From: Methanothermococcus sp. SCGC AD-155-E23
Lineage (GTDB): Archaea > AGJL01 > Methanococci > Methanococcales > Methanococcaceae
Assembly: GCA_019561615.1 (NCBI GenBank)
Contig: JAHEQA010000036.1
Coordinates: 27,335 to 91,334 of the forward strand
Direction of reading: 5' to 3'
Length of the DNA: 64,000 bases
A program made the position numbers and the translations under genes. The notes below the pieces were generated by a model. The model worked only from the letters and a program-made list of their open reading frames with translations. It searched no databases and had not been told where the DNA came from. Below, piece after piece: positions 38,298 through 48,081 of this stretch; within the stretch, counting starts at the first letter, position 1, and every line of letters starts with the position of its first letter.

Positions 38298-39230
38298 GTG
38301 TATGAATTGATATCCAAGGTCTTTAGAATTTTCAAAAAGAAGAGTAAGGATAAGACAGTGGAAAAATGGCTCAGTGAAGGAGATATCCTCTACGAGCAGG
38401 GGAGGTATGAGGAGGCCCTGGAGTACTTTGACAAAGTATTGGAAATCAATCCCAACTGTGCAGATGCCTGGAGTAGAAAGGGATTAACTCTGGCCAGGTT
38501 GGGAAGGTATGAGGAGGCAATTAGGTGTTTTGATAAATCCCTGAGTATAAGGAACGACTTTGAGATAATATGGGCCAAAAAGAAAGTTGAATGGAAAATA
38601 GAGGAAAAGAATATTGAAAAAATAATAGAGGATACCAAAAAAGAGATTGCCGCGGTAAAATCCAGGTACAATGTTGAAGAGGCGGAAGATATAATATCTA
38701 TGGCTGAGGAGGCTTTCAAAAGGGGATATCGATATAAAGCTAAAACGTTAGCCTTGGAGGCTAAGGAAAGAGTGAAGAGAATTAGCAAGTTAGCTAAAGA
38801 AGTGGAAGAGATAATGAAAGATGTTAGAGATATAATCTTTCACATAAAATCTAGATATAACATTAAAGAGGCTGAGGATATACTTAATCAAGCTGAGGAG
38901 GCGTTTAAAGATGGAGGGTATTCTAAAGCAGGGGAGTTAGCTCTAAAGGCCAGGGAAAAGGCAGTTGAAGTAAGAAAACAGGCTGAAAAAGCTGAAAAAT
39001 TGATTAATGAGATTAAAGAAACAATTTCACAGATAAAATCTCAGTATGATGTGAAAGAGATGGAGGATATACTTAATCAGGCTGAGGAGGCATTTAAGAG
39101 GGGGGAATATTACAGGGCGGAGAAGTTAGCTCTAAAGGTTAAGAAAAATATGGCAGAAATAGACAAACAGGCTGAAAATGTAGAAGGATTAATAGAAAGA
39201 TCTGAAAAGCAGTCACAATGTAAAATTTGA
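38298..39230 (+). CDS. TPR protein with three 63-residue coiled-coil repeats
   Basis: A 310-residue protein of unknown function. Residues about 24-92 form two tetratricopeptide repeats (LYEQGRYEEALEYFDKVLEINPNCADAW, then LARLGRYEEAIRCFDKSL). Residues about 115-300 hold three tandem repeats of exactly 63 residues, each beginning KS(R/Q)Y(N/D)(V/I)xExEDI at 121, 184 and 247 and continuing (A)EEAFKxGxYxKAxxLALxxK; they should form long helical hairpins. The N-terminus is basic. The start is uncertain: GTG at 38298, or TTG at 38307, which has AAAGGTG upstream at good spacing. The repeat part is more AT-rich than its neighbours. Confidence 0.75.
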   Translation: MYELISKVFRIFKKKSKDKTVEKWLSEGDILYEQGRYEEALEYFDKVLEINPNCADAWSRKGLTLARLGRYEEAIRCFDKSLSIRNDFEIIWAKKKVEWKIEEKNIEKIIEDTKKEIAAVKSRYNVEEAEDIISMAEEAFKRGYRYKAKTLALEAKERVKRISKLAKEVEEIMKDVRDIIFHIKSRYNIKEAEDILNQAEEAFKDGGYSKAGELALKAREKAVEVRKQAEKAEKLINEIKETISQIKSQYDVKEMEDILNQAEEAFKRGEYYRAEKLALKVKKNMAEIDKQAENVEGLIERSEKQSQCKI

Positions 39231-39311
39231 ATTCATGTCAATAAAAAAAATCCCTCTCTTTTTTTATAAATCCTCTAAAAAATAGACACCAACTCTAGAT
39301 TTAGTAACAAT

Positions 39312-39320
39312 AAAAAAAAA
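39312..39320 (-). terminator. T9 terminator of initiator tRNA
   Basis: On the minus strand a run of nine T lies four bases beyond the encoded CCA end of the tRNA. This is the normal archaeal stop signal for a single tRNA transcript. Confidence 0.6.
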
Positions 39321-39324
39321 GAAA

Positions 39325-39403
39325 TGGTAGCGGGGCGAAGATTTGAACTTCGGATCTCCGGGTTATGAGCCCGGCGGGATCGGCCTGGCTACCCCACCCC
39401 GCT
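39325..39403 (-). tRNA. Initiator tRNA-Met (CAT)
   Basis: A complete cloverleaf of 79 bases including an encoded CCA. The acceptor stem begins A1 pairing with U72 (AGCGGGG/CCCCGCT), and the anticodon stem has three consecutive G:C pairs (GGG...CCC) around loop CTCATAA. Both are identity marks of the archaeal initiator tRNA. The T-loop reads TTCAAAT. A TATA box lies 33-40 bases upstream and a T9 tract follows. Confidence 0.95.
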
Positions 39404-39435
39404 TCACAGGCATTAATTATAGAATTAACATCTCA

Positions 39436-39443
39436 TATATAAA
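39436..39443 (-). promoter_or_regulatory. TATA box of initiator tRNA gene
   Basis: TTTATATA on the minus strand, within AAAAGGTTTATATATGAG, is 33-40 bases before the tRNA 5' end. The tRNA-Leu gene at 49408 has the same AAAGGTTTATATA element at nearly the same distance. Confidence 0.7.
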
Positions 39444-39478
39444 CCTTTTGGTTCTGTGCAAAACCCAACACAACAAAT

Positions 39479-40702
39479 CTATAACTTTTTCACCCTCTTC
39501 TCCTCTATCTTGTAGACAAAGGTGTTTGACTCCACATCCCTATCTACAAGTAAGTTGGCACCTATCCAGGAGTTACTTCCAACCTTTACCCCAGGCATAA
39601 AGGATACCTGAACACCTGTCTTCACGTTATCCCCCATTATCACCCCAAGCTTCCTAACACTCTCCACAACCTTGCCCTTTATATTCACCTTTACAGGTCT
39701 ATCGTCAAATCTGAGATTTGCAGTTATGGTGTTACAGCCCAAGTTGCAATTCTCACCTATTATACTGTCTCCCACGTAGGATAGATGGGGTATCTTTGTA
39801 CCTCTCATTACAATACTGTTCTTTATCTCTGAGGAGTTCCCTACAAAGGTATCCTCCATAAGGACAGTATAGGGCCTGATATAGGCCAGAGGACCTACCA
39901 CAGCGCCAGACTTTATAAGGGCAGGACCCTCAATTACAGTGTTGTGCCTTATCACAGCCCCCTCCTCCACCACAACATTCCCCTCGATTACAACATTTCT
40001 ACCTACCTCCCCTTTAATCTCCCTCTTTATACCCCTAAGAATATACCTGTTACCCTCCAGTAGATCCCAAGGTCTACCTATGTCCTTCCAGTACCCCTTT
40101 AACCTTATTCCCTTTACCCTCCTCTTCCCAATAAGTATCCTTATGGCATCTGTAAGTTCAATCTCCCCCCTCTCCGAGGGCTCTAGATCCTCAAGTATAT
40201 CCAGGATATCACTTTGGAATTTGTACACCCCCCCATTTATCAGGTTGGACCTGGGATTCCTAGGTTTCTCCTCTATCTCCACCACGTAACCCTCATCATC
40301 TAGTAGAACCACCCCAAAGTCTTCAGGGTTTCCTACCTCCACTAAACCTATGGCATTTTCATAGGGTAGAAAACCCCTTAGATCATCCTCAAAAAGGATA
40401 TCCCCGTTTATCACTAAAAACTCATCCCCCAGGTAATTCCCTGCACTTAGAAGTGCATATCCAGTTCCCTCTAACTCCCCCTGCTCCACAAACTTTACCT
40501 TGGGGTGATCCCTGAAGTAATCTATAATCACATCCTTCCTGTACTTTACAACAAGGTAGATATTATCCACTAGATCTTCCACCTTCTTCACAATGTACTC
40601 CAGTATAGGTTTCCCACCCACTGGAAGCATAGGTTTAGGTCTATTTTCTGTTAGGGGTAGTAACCTTGTACCTCTCCCAGCACAAAGTATAACTGCATCC
40701 AT
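39479..40702 (-). CDS. GlmU-like sugar-1-phosphate nucleotidyltransferase/acyltransferase
   Basis: An N-terminal nucleotidyltransferase (MDAVILCAGRGTRLLPLTENRPKPMLPVGGKPILEYIV; GD(I)LF metal motif FLVINGDILFEDD) is fused to a C-terminal left-handed beta-helix of hexapeptide repeats (about residues 235-395). In Methanococcales such proteins act as glucosamine-1-phosphate acetyltransferase and UDP-GlcNAc (or dTDP-glucose) pyrophosphorylase, supplying surface glycans. The start is at ATG 40702 because GATGGGAGATC precedes it. glmS, which makes glucosamine 6-phosphate, is also in this window (52269), so two steps of UDP-GlcNAc synthesis are here. Confidence 0.9.
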   Translation of the reverse strand: MDAVILCAGRGTRLLPLTENRPKPMLPVGGKPILEYIVKKVEDLVDNIYLVVKYRKDVIIDYFRDHPKVKFVEQGELEGTGYALLSAGNYLGDEFLVINGDILFEDDLRGFLPYENAIGLVEVGNPEDFGVVLLDDEGYVVEIEEKPRNPRSNLINGGVYKFQSDILDILEDLEPSERGEIELTDAIRILIGKRRVKGIRLKGYWKDIGRPWDLLEGNRYILRGIKREIKGEVGRNVVIEGNVVVEEGAVIRHNTVIEGPALIKSGAVVGPLAYIRPYTVLMEDTFVGNSSEIKNSIVMRGTKIPHLSYVGDSIIGENCNLGCNTITANLRFDDRPVKVNIKGKVVESVRKLGVIMGDNVKTGVQVSFMPGVKVGSNSWIGANLLVDRDVESNTFVYKIEEKRVKKL

Positions 40703-40777
40703 GATCTCCCATCTCAACATTAAATACTAATCATTATTTTTATCACAAGTTTTTATAATTCTAATTTTGGGGATAAC

Positions 40778-41527
40778 ATGCTAATAATACTGGTAGGTCT
40801 CCCCTCTGTGGGAAAGAGCACCTTTGCAAGGAGACTCTCCAAGGAACTCTACCTTAGAGGTGTGGATAACTTAGTAATAGGGAGTGATGTTATAAGGGAG
40901 TGTTTTCCAGTGTGGAAGAGTGAGTACGAGGGTTACATAAGGGATGCCACCTACTACCTTATAGACAGTGCCCTAAAGGAGTTCTCGGTAATAGTGGACG
41001 ATACAAACTACTACAACTCAAGGAGGAGGGATCTGATAAACATTGCCAGGAGAAGAGAGAAAGATTATATAATCATCTATCTAAGGGCACCACTGGAGGT
41101 TGTACTTCAGAGGAATATAGAGAGGGGGGAGAAGGTTCCAAATGAGTTGATACTGGAGATGTACAGGAAATTTGATGAACCTGGAAAGAAGTACGCCTGG
41201 GATAGACCTGACATAGTGGTGGACACCCATAGGGAGATGGATTTTGAGAAGATAGTTGACACCATACTCAATAAAGGTAGTAAAAAGTTCAAGACAGGGA
41301 AAAAGAGGGATCCTAAAAAGGAGGTATGGGATAGGGTTGATAAGGTAACAAGGGAGGTTGTTGGGGAGTACATCAGGAGGGGTGTGGTTAAGGGGGAGAA
41401 TATTAAAGTGATCTTAAAACTTAGAAGGGAGTTCCTCAAGGAGTTGAAATCCAGGGGTTTAAAGGGGTTAGAAGAGATAAGATCTGATTTTAAGAGATTT
41501 CTAGAGGAGAGATTGAACAAAAAATAA
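40778..41527 (+). CDS. pstK: O-phosphoseryl-tRNA(Sec) kinase PSTK
   Basis: A 249-residue P-loop kinase that phosphorylates Ser-tRNA(Sec), the archaeal intermediate of selenocysteine. It has Walker A GLPSVGKST (residues 7-15), SDVIRECFPVWKSEYEG, and VIVDDTNYYNSRRRDLINIARR, the DTNYY pattern of archaeal PSTK. The C-terminal about 90 residues form a basic helical tRNA-binding domain (KFKTGKKRDPKKEVWDRV). The ATG follows GGGGATAAC. Its presence implies that this organism makes selenoproteins. Confidence 0.93.
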   Translation: MLIILVGLPSVGKSTFARRLSKELYLRGVDNLVIGSDVIRECFPVWKSEYEGYIRDATYYLIDSALKEFSVIVDDTNYYNSRRRDLINIARRREKDYIIIYLRAPLEVVLQRNIERGEKVPNELILEMYRKFDEPGKKYAWDRPDIVVDTHREMDFEKIVDTILNKGSKKFKTGKKRDPKKEVWDRVDKVTREVVGEYIRRGVVKGENIKVILKLRREFLKELKSRGLKGLEEIRSDFKRFLEERLNKK

Positions 41528-41595
41528 TTTATAACAAAAATACCTATAGCTAGATCCAACATCATCGATATTTTGATTACTCAGGGGTGAAGTTT

Positions 41596-42189
41596 ATGAA
41601 GGATGTTAAACCTGTTAACGTGATGGACTGTCCAATATGTGGTGGAAAGAACACCTTGAAGGTGTTTAGTAATCAGTTGGACATCCCCTACTTTGGTAAG
41701 GTGATGGAGACCACCCTTATCTGTGAGAAGTGTAAGTATAGAAAAAGTGATATCATCCCCCTGGAGGTTAAAGAACCTAAGAGGTATACTCTCAAAGTAT
41801 CTAGTGAGGAGGATCTGAATAAGAGGGTTGTTAGAAGTGCTACAGGTCATGTAAGGATACCTGAACTAGGATTTGAAGTTAGACCTGGACCTGCCTCCGA
41901 GGGTTACATATCCAATGTAGAGGGGGTTCTAAATCGTCTTGAAGACGCTGTTAGGATGCTTATAAGGTGGGGTGATGAGGAGGAGAGGAGAAAGGGGGAG
42001 GAGGTTCTAAAGAGGATAGAGGATGTGAAGAGGGGGAAGGAGGATATAACCCTCATTATAGAGGACCCCATGGGACACAGTGCCATTATAGGGGATGGTG
42101 TAAAGGAGGAGAAGCTTAGTGAGGAGGAGGTTAAAAAACTAAGTGAGGGTAACATACTGATAATGGAAAAGGATAAAAATAAATCCTAA
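41596..42189 (+). CDS. ZPR1-type zinc-finger protein
   Basis: A 197-residue protein. The N-terminal zinc finger is DCPICGG...LICEKCKYRKSDI (C-x2-C...C-x2-C), followed by a beta-rich ZPR1 domain (KRYTLKVSSEEDLNKRVVRSATGHVRIPELGFEVRPGPASEGYISNVEGVL). Eukaryotic ZPR1 helps fold elongation factor 1A; the archaeal single-module version is probably a translation-linked chaperone. The start at ATG 41596 follows GGGGTGAAGTTT; a GTG at 41587 is the longer option. It is located before the psmA-rpoP cluster. Confidence 0.88.
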   Translation: MKDVKPVNVMDCPICGGKNTLKVFSNQLDIPYFGKVMETTLICEKCKYRKSDIIPLEVKEPKRYTLKVSSEEDLNKRVVRSATGHVRIPELGFEVRPGPASEGYISNVEGVLNRLEDAVRMLIRWGDEEERRKGEEVLKRIEDVKRGKEDITLIIEDPMGHSAIIGDGVKEEKLSEEEVKKLSEGNILIMEKDKNKS

Positions 42190-42230
42190 TTATCTTTTTA
42201 AATCATTAGAGATTCATAGGGAGGGAAAGG

Positions 42231-43013
42231 ATGCAGATAGTTCCAGCAGCAGGGTATGACAGGGCAATAACGGTCTTCAGCCCAGAGGGTAGGTTGTATC
42301 AGGTGGAGTACGCCAGAGAGGCTGTTAGAAGGGGTACAACTGCCATAGGTATTAAGTGTAAGGATGGTGTAGTACTGGCTGTGGATAGAAGGGTTACAAG
42401 TAAGTTGATAGAGGTATGCTCTGTGGAGAAGATATTCCAGATAGACGATCACATAATGGCTGCAACCTCTGGACTTGTTGCAGATGCAAGGGTGTTGATA
42501 GAGAGGGCTAGGTTGGAGGCCCAGATAAACAGGATAACCTACGGTGAGCCTATAACAGTTGAGGCCCTTGCAAAGAGGATCTGTGATATAAAGCAGGTCT
42601 ATACCCAGCATGGAGGTGTAAGACCCTTTGGAGTATCCCTACTTATTGCAGGTATAGATAGGCACAGTTCCAGGCTCTTTGAAACAGATCCCAGTGGTGC
42701 CTTGATAGAGTACAAGGCCTCTGCAATAGGTGCAGGTAGATCTCTTGCAATGGATATCTTGGAGGAGAGGTACAGGGAGGACATGTCCCTGGAGGAGGCT
42801 ATGGAGTTGGCCATCTATACACTATCCAAGGTCTCCAAGGAGGAGTTAAATCCAAAGAATGTTGACATGGCGGTGATTAGAACAGATACCAAGATGATGG
42901 AGAAGATAGACTGTGAAAAGATAGAGGAGCTTGTGAAGAAGGCCAGGGAGATTATCGAGGCTGAGGAGGAGGAAAAGGAGGAGGGTGAGAAGGAGGAGAA
43001 GGAGGGGGAGTAA
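42231..43013 (+). CDS. psmA: Proteasome alpha subunit
   Basis: A 260-residue alpha subunit: AGYDRAITVFSPEGRLYQVEYAREAVRRGTTAIGIKCKDGVVLAVDRR is the gate-forming N-terminus and alpha signature. It builds the outer rings of the 20S proteasome and has no catalytic threonine. The C-terminal about 25 residues are an acidic Glu/Lys tail. Its ATG follows GGGAGGGAAAGG. It opens the conserved archaeal cluster with SBDS, L37Ae, RpoP, Brix, Pcc1 and prefoldin. Confidence 0.97.
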   Translation: MQIVPAAGYDRAITVFSPEGRLYQVEYAREAVRRGTTAIGIKCKDGVVLAVDRRVTSKLIEVCSVEKIFQIDDHIMAATSGLVADARVLIERARLEAQINRITYGEPITVEALAKRICDIKQVYTQHGGVRPFGVSLLIAGIDRHSSRLFETDPSGALIEYKASAIGAGRSLAMDILEERYREDMSLEEAMELAIYTLSKVSKEELNPKNVDMAVIRTDTKMMEKIDCEKIEELVKKAREIIEAEEEEKEEGEKEEKEGE

Positions 43014-43057
43014 CCTATCTTTAATCGAAAGGTATATAAATTAAAAGGGGATGAGTT

Positions 43058-43759
43058 ATGGTGTCCTTAGATAAGGCTGTAGTTGCCAGGTTTCAGTCCC
43101 ACGGGGAGAGGTTTGAAATACTAGTTGACCCCTACCTGGCAGCTAAGTTGAAGGAAGGCCAACCTGTGGACATGTCCGAGGTACTTGCCTCTGAGACTGT
43201 CTTCCGAGATGCCAGTAAGGGGGAGAAGGCCCCAGAGAGTCTTTTAAAAAAGGTTTTTGGAACTACAGATGTATATGAAATTGCCAGGAAGATAATAACC
43301 AAGGGTACTGTCCAACTTACCGCCCAACAGAGAAGGGAGATGAAGGAGAAGAAGAAGAAACAGATCATCTCCATAATTGCCAGGAACACCATAAATCCTC
43401 AAACTGGTACCCCTCACCCTCCAAAGAGGATTGAGAAGGCCCTGGAGGAGGCCAGGGTTAACATAGATATCTACAAGTCTGCAGAGGAGCAGATCCCCTA
43501 CATTATGAAGGAACTTAAGAAGATAATACCTATTAAGTTTGAGAGGAGGGAGATTGCAGTTAAGGTTCCACCTGAGTACGCCTCCTCTGTATACTACTCC
43601 CTCCGTGACTTTGGAACTGTAAAGGAGGAGGAGTGGCAGGGAGACGGCTCCCTTATATTTATAATAGAGATTCCCAGTGGGATAGAGGAGGAGTTCTACG
43701 CCCACTTAAACAAGCTTACAAAGGGTAACGTCCAAACTAAACTTCTAAGGAAGTTGTAA
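43058..43759 (+). CDS. SBDS-family ribosome maturation protein
   Basis: A 233-residue archaeal orthologue of the Shwachman-Bodian-Diamond protein, which frees aIF6 from new large ribosomal subunits. The FYSH domain ([31 protein letters not shown]) is followed by the [35 protein letters not shown] three-helix part and a ferredoxin-like C-terminus ([20 protein letters not shown]). In many archaea the exosome genes follow directly; here L37Ae follows after 12 bases, so they are absent. Confidence 0.96.
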   Translation: MVSLDKAVVARFQSHGERFEILVDPYLAAKLKEGQPVDMSEVLASETVFRDASKGEKAPESLLKKVFGTTDVYEIARKIITKGTVQLTAQQRREMKEKKKKQIISIIARNTINPQTGTPHPPKRIEKALEEARVNIDIYKSAEEQIPYIMKELKKIIPIKFERREIAVKVPPEYASSVYYSLRDFGTVKEEEWQGDGSLIFIIEIPSGIEEEFYAHLNKLTKGNVQTKLLRKL

Positions 43760-43771
43760 AAGGTGGGAGGT

Positions 43772-44062
43772 ATGGCAAGGTTCAGTCACACAAAGAAGGT
43801 AGGGCCAGCAGGGAGATTTGGACCAAGATACGGTAGAAAGATTAGGGTAAGAGTAAGGGATGTGGAGATAAAACAGAAGAGAAGTTACAAATGTCCAGTA
43901 TGTGGATTCCAGAAGTTGAGAAGGGTAGGTACCTCCATATGGGTATGTAAGAAGTGTGGTGCCAAGATGGCAGGAGGTGCCTACACCCCAGAAACTGGTG
44001 CAGGTAGGATTGTAACTAAGGCAATTAGAAGGGTTATAGAGAAGAAGAGCAAGGAGAGCTAA
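43772..44062 (+). CDS. rpl37ae: Ribosomal protein L37Ae (eL43)
   Basis: A 96-residue zinc-ribbon protein of the large subunit: [25 protein letters not shown], then the C-x2-C...C-x2-C finger [13 protein letters not shown]...[17 protein letters not shown]. The start at 43772 is chosen because GGTGGGAGGT is immediately upstream, against a GTG at 43763. Confidence 0.96.
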   Translation: MARFSHTKKVGPAGRFGPRYGRKIRVRVRDVEIKQKRSYKCPVCGFQKLRRVGTSIWVCKKCGAKMAGGAYTPETGAGRIVTKAIRRVIEKKSKES

Positions 44063-44090
44063 TACCCTATAATTTTTTTAAAGTGGGATT

Positions 44091-44231
44091 ATGGCAGAGT
44101 ATAAGTGCCTTAACTGTGGCAAGGTTATTCCAGCAAGTGAGTTAAATCTAAAGGCCAAATGTCCCTACTGTAGTTACAAGATCCTTGTAAAGGTTAGACC
44201 TAAGATAGTTAAGAGGGTTATTGCAAGATAA
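44091..44231 (+). CDS. rpoP: DNA-directed RNA polymerase subunit P
   Basis: A short 46-residue gene: MAEYKCLNCGKVIPASELN...CPYCSYKILVKVRP. The zinc ribbon (C-x2-C at 6/9 and 24/27) and the basic R/K tail identify subunit P (Rpb12 homologue), which bridges Rpo3 and Rpo2. The ATG follows AAGTGGGATT. It is in its usual place between L37Ae and the Brix gene. Confidence 0.95.
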   Translation: MAEYKCLNCGKVIPASELNLKAKCPYCSYKILVKVRPKIVKRVIAR

Positions 44232-44244
44232 GATGTGATGGGAG

Positions 44245-44754
44245 ATGGAGGTGGTTGTAACCACATCGAGGAAACCCTCCCAGAGAACTAGAAGTTTTGT
44301 AAAGGATCTAGCCAGGGTTTTGGGGGGGAAGACCTTGACAAGGGGTAAGACCCCCCTTAGGGAGATACTTGCTAACTATCCCAAGGTAATTATAGTGGAG
44401 GAGTACAGGGGGAATCCAGGGAAGTTAAAATTTTACGACATAGAAAAGAATAAATTGATACTTCTCTTTATCTCTGTAAAGCTTCAGAGGGAGGTATGTG
44501 GAAGAAACGTGGAAAATAGGGAGGGGAAAATAAAGATGGAGTTTTACGGCGACACTCTAAATTACAAAGATCTCTTTTATGATTTCTTCAAGGATTTCAA
44601 CATCCTCTCTGAGGATTCCTCCTTCAGGATGTGTTTCGAGGATAACCCCAAGGGCGAGGAACCTCTCTTCTACATCCAGTTCTATAGAGGGGATAGAAAG
44701 ATAGGACCTCTTATAACTGTAAAGGGTCTAAGGGTTTTGGAAATCTCTAGCTAG
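44245..44754 (+). CDS. Archaeal Brix-domain ribosome biogenesis protein
   Basis: A 169-residue single Brix/IMP4 domain: VVTTSRKPSQRTRSFVKDLARVL at the N-terminus and a C-terminal FYIQFYRGDRKIGPLITVKGLRVLEI strand. The family binds rRNA during ribosome assembly. The position after rpoP and before pcc1 matches other archaea. The stop and the next frame are almost contiguous. Confidence 0.9.
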   Translation: MEVVVTTSRKPSQRTRSFVKDLARVLGGKTLTRGKTPLREILANYPKVIIVEEYRGNPGKLKFYDIEKNKLILLFISVKLQREVCGRNVENREGKIKMEFYGDTLNYKDLFYDFFKDFNILSEDSSFRMCFEDNPKGEEPLFYIQFYRGDRKIGPLITVKGLRVLEISS

Positions 44755-44764
44755 GTTGGATAAT

Positions 44765-45016
44765 ATGGAGGACCTTTCCTTTTCCCTGGAGATAGAGTTT
44801 GACTCCCAGGAGGAGGCAGAGATAATATACAAAAGTATTCTATTGGAACATCTAGATACACAGATAAAGTCCAGGAGTAGGATGGAGGTTAGGGGGAGGA
44901 CTCTCAAGGTGGAAACCTACGCCAGAGACCTTAGTATACTAAAGGCCTCCCTCTACTCCTATCTAAGGTGGATAAAGGTATCGGAAAGTATATATAAAAT
45001 AATCAGAAAAGAGTAA
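44765..45016 (+). CDS. pcc1: KEOPS complex subunit Pcc1
   Basis: An 83-residue protein: LEIEFDSQEEAEIIYKSILLEH, then SRSRMEVRGRTLKVETYARDLSILKASLYSYLRWI. This is the Pcc1 fold that dimerises the KEOPS complex for threonylcarbamoyl-adenosine (t6A37) synthesis on ANN-decoding tRNAs. The start at ATG 44765 follows AGGTTGGATAAT; the longer frame begins at 44756. Confidence 0.9.
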   Translation: MEDLSFSLEIEFDSQEEAEIIYKSILLEHLDTQIKSRSRMEVRGRTLKVETYARDLSILKASLYSYLRWIKVSESIYKIIRKE

Positions 45017-45047
45017 TCTGTAAAAAAATACAGAAAAGGTGAATATT

Positions 45048-45398
45048 ATGGAGTTACCTGCTAATGTACAGAACCAGATTATCCAGCTACAGCAGCTACA
45101 GCAGCAACTCCAGATAATTGTTCTACAGAAGCAGCAGGTAGAGACCCAGATAAAGGAGATAAAGAAGGCCCTAGAGGAGATGGAGAAATCTCCATCAGAT
45201 GAGGTTTACAAGATGACTGGAGCAATCCTTGTAAAGAGAAAGAAGGAGGAAGTTGAAAAGGAGTTGAAGGAGTTACTTGAAACCTTGGAACTAAGACTGA
45301 AAACCTTGGAGAACCAGGAGAAGAAGATGCAGGAGAGATTGAATGAGTTACAGCAGACACTACAGAAGATAATCCAGGAACACCCTAACGTCTCCTAA
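45048..45398 (+). CDS. pfdB: Prefoldin subunit beta
   Basis: A 116-residue coiled-coil chaperone subunit: [43 protein letters not shown], a beta-hairpin ([18 protein letters not shown]), then a second helix. The architecture of two long helices around one hairpin pair is that of prefoldin beta, which forms a hexamer with alpha and passes unfolded protein to the thermosome. The start at ATG 45048 follows AGGTGAATATT. T-rich tracts after the stop end the cluster. Confidence 0.95.
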   Translation: MELPANVQNQIIQLQQLQQQLQIIVLQKQQVETQIKEIKKALEEMEKSPSDEVYKMTGAILVKRKKEEVEKELKELLETLELRLKTLENQEKKMQERLNELQQTLQKIIQEHPNVS

Positions 45399-45404
45399 TT
45401 GCTA

Positions 45405-45456
45405 TTTTTCTCATTTTTTACTTTTTTATTAAACCCTATTTTTCCTATTTTTTGAC
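45405..45456 (+). terminator. T-rich terminator after pfdB
   Basis: Repeated T runs of 4-7 bases (ATTTTTCTCATTTTTTACTTTTTTATT and following) lie directly after the pfdB stop and before pyrG. They are consistent with archaeal intrinsic termination of the psmA-pfdB unit. Confidence 0.55.
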
Positions 45457-45483
45457 AAATATCTCTGGAGGTGTAATTAGTAG

Positions 45484-47136
<1,653 letters not shown>

Positions 47137-47140
47137 TTAG

Positions 47141-48073
47141 GTGTTTGATGCAAGGAGGTTTATAGAGGAGACTGTCTCTAAGTTGAAGGAGGAGTTAAAG
47201 GATAAGAAGGCTATTATAGCCCTTAGTGGAGGGGTGGATAGCTCTGTAGCAGCGGTACTTACAGCTAAGGCCATAGGTGATAGACTTCTAGCGGTATTTG
47301 TAGATACTGGACTTATGAGGAAGGGGGAGGCCCAGGAGATATACAAGGTATTCAAGGAGGACCTTGGATTAAACCTAAAGATCGTAGATAAAAAAGATCT
47401 CTTTTTAAAGGCGTTGAGAGGTGTAAGGGATCCAGAGGAGAAGAGGAGAATTATTGGTAGGTTGTTTATAGAGGTCTTCGAGGAGATCGCCAGGAAGGAC
47501 AATAGGGAGGTCTTAATTCAAGGTACCATTGCCCCAGATTGGATAGAGAGTGAGGGGAAGATTAAAACCCATCATAACATAGCCCTGCCAAGGGGTATGG
47601 TCTTAAAGGTTGTGGAACCCCTTAGGGACCTCTACAAGGATGAGGTTAGGTTAGTTGCAAAGGAGTTAGGCCTCCCAGACAGGATAGTATACAGGCAGCC
47701 CTTCCCAGGTCCAGGTCTTGCAGTAAGGGTACTGGGAGAGGTTACCCCAGAGAAGTTGGAGATATGTAGGGAGGCAAACGCCATAGTTGAGGAGGAGGTG
47801 GAGAGGGAGGGGTTAAACAGGAGACTGTGGCAGTACTTTGCAGCGGTACTTGACAGTAAGGCTACAGGGGTTAAGGGGGATATAAGGGAGTACAACTGGA
47901 TAGTTGCAGTGAGGATGGTGGAATCCCTGGATGCCATGACTGCAAGTGTCCCTGAGATCCCCTTCACTCTCCTCAAGAGGATAAGTAAGAGGATAACCTC
48001 AGAGGTTCCCAACGTGGCAAGGGTGGTATTTGATATTACAGATAAGCCTCCAGCCACTATAGAATTTGAATAA
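47141..48073 (+). CDS. guaAB: GMP synthase subunit B (ATP pyrophosphatase)
   Basis: A 310-residue ATP-PPase subunit that aminates XMP. It has the P-loop [43 protein letters not shown], and the dimerisation domain ending [17 protein letters not shown]. In archaea the glutaminase is a separate gene, as expected here from the length. It starts with GTG at 47141 after GGTGATTAG and is translated right behind pyrG, so two amidotransferase-type nucleotide synthases share an operon. Confidence 0.96.
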   Translation: MFDARRFIEETVSKLKEELKDKKAIIALSGGVDSSVAAVLTAKAIGDRLLAVFVDTGLMRKGEAQEIYKVFKEDLGLNLKIVDKKDLFLKALRGVRDPEEKRRIIGRLFIEVFEEIARKDNREVLIQGTIAPDWIESEGKIKTHHNIALPRGMVLKVVEPLRDLYKDEVRLVAKELGLPDRIVYRQPFPGPGLAVRVLGEVTPEKLEICREANAIVEEEVEREGLNRRLWQYFAAVLDSKATGVKGDIREYNWIVAVRMVESLDAMTASVPEIPFTLLKRISKRITSEVPNVARVVFDITDKPPATIEFE

Positions 48074-48081
48074 TTGGGAAA

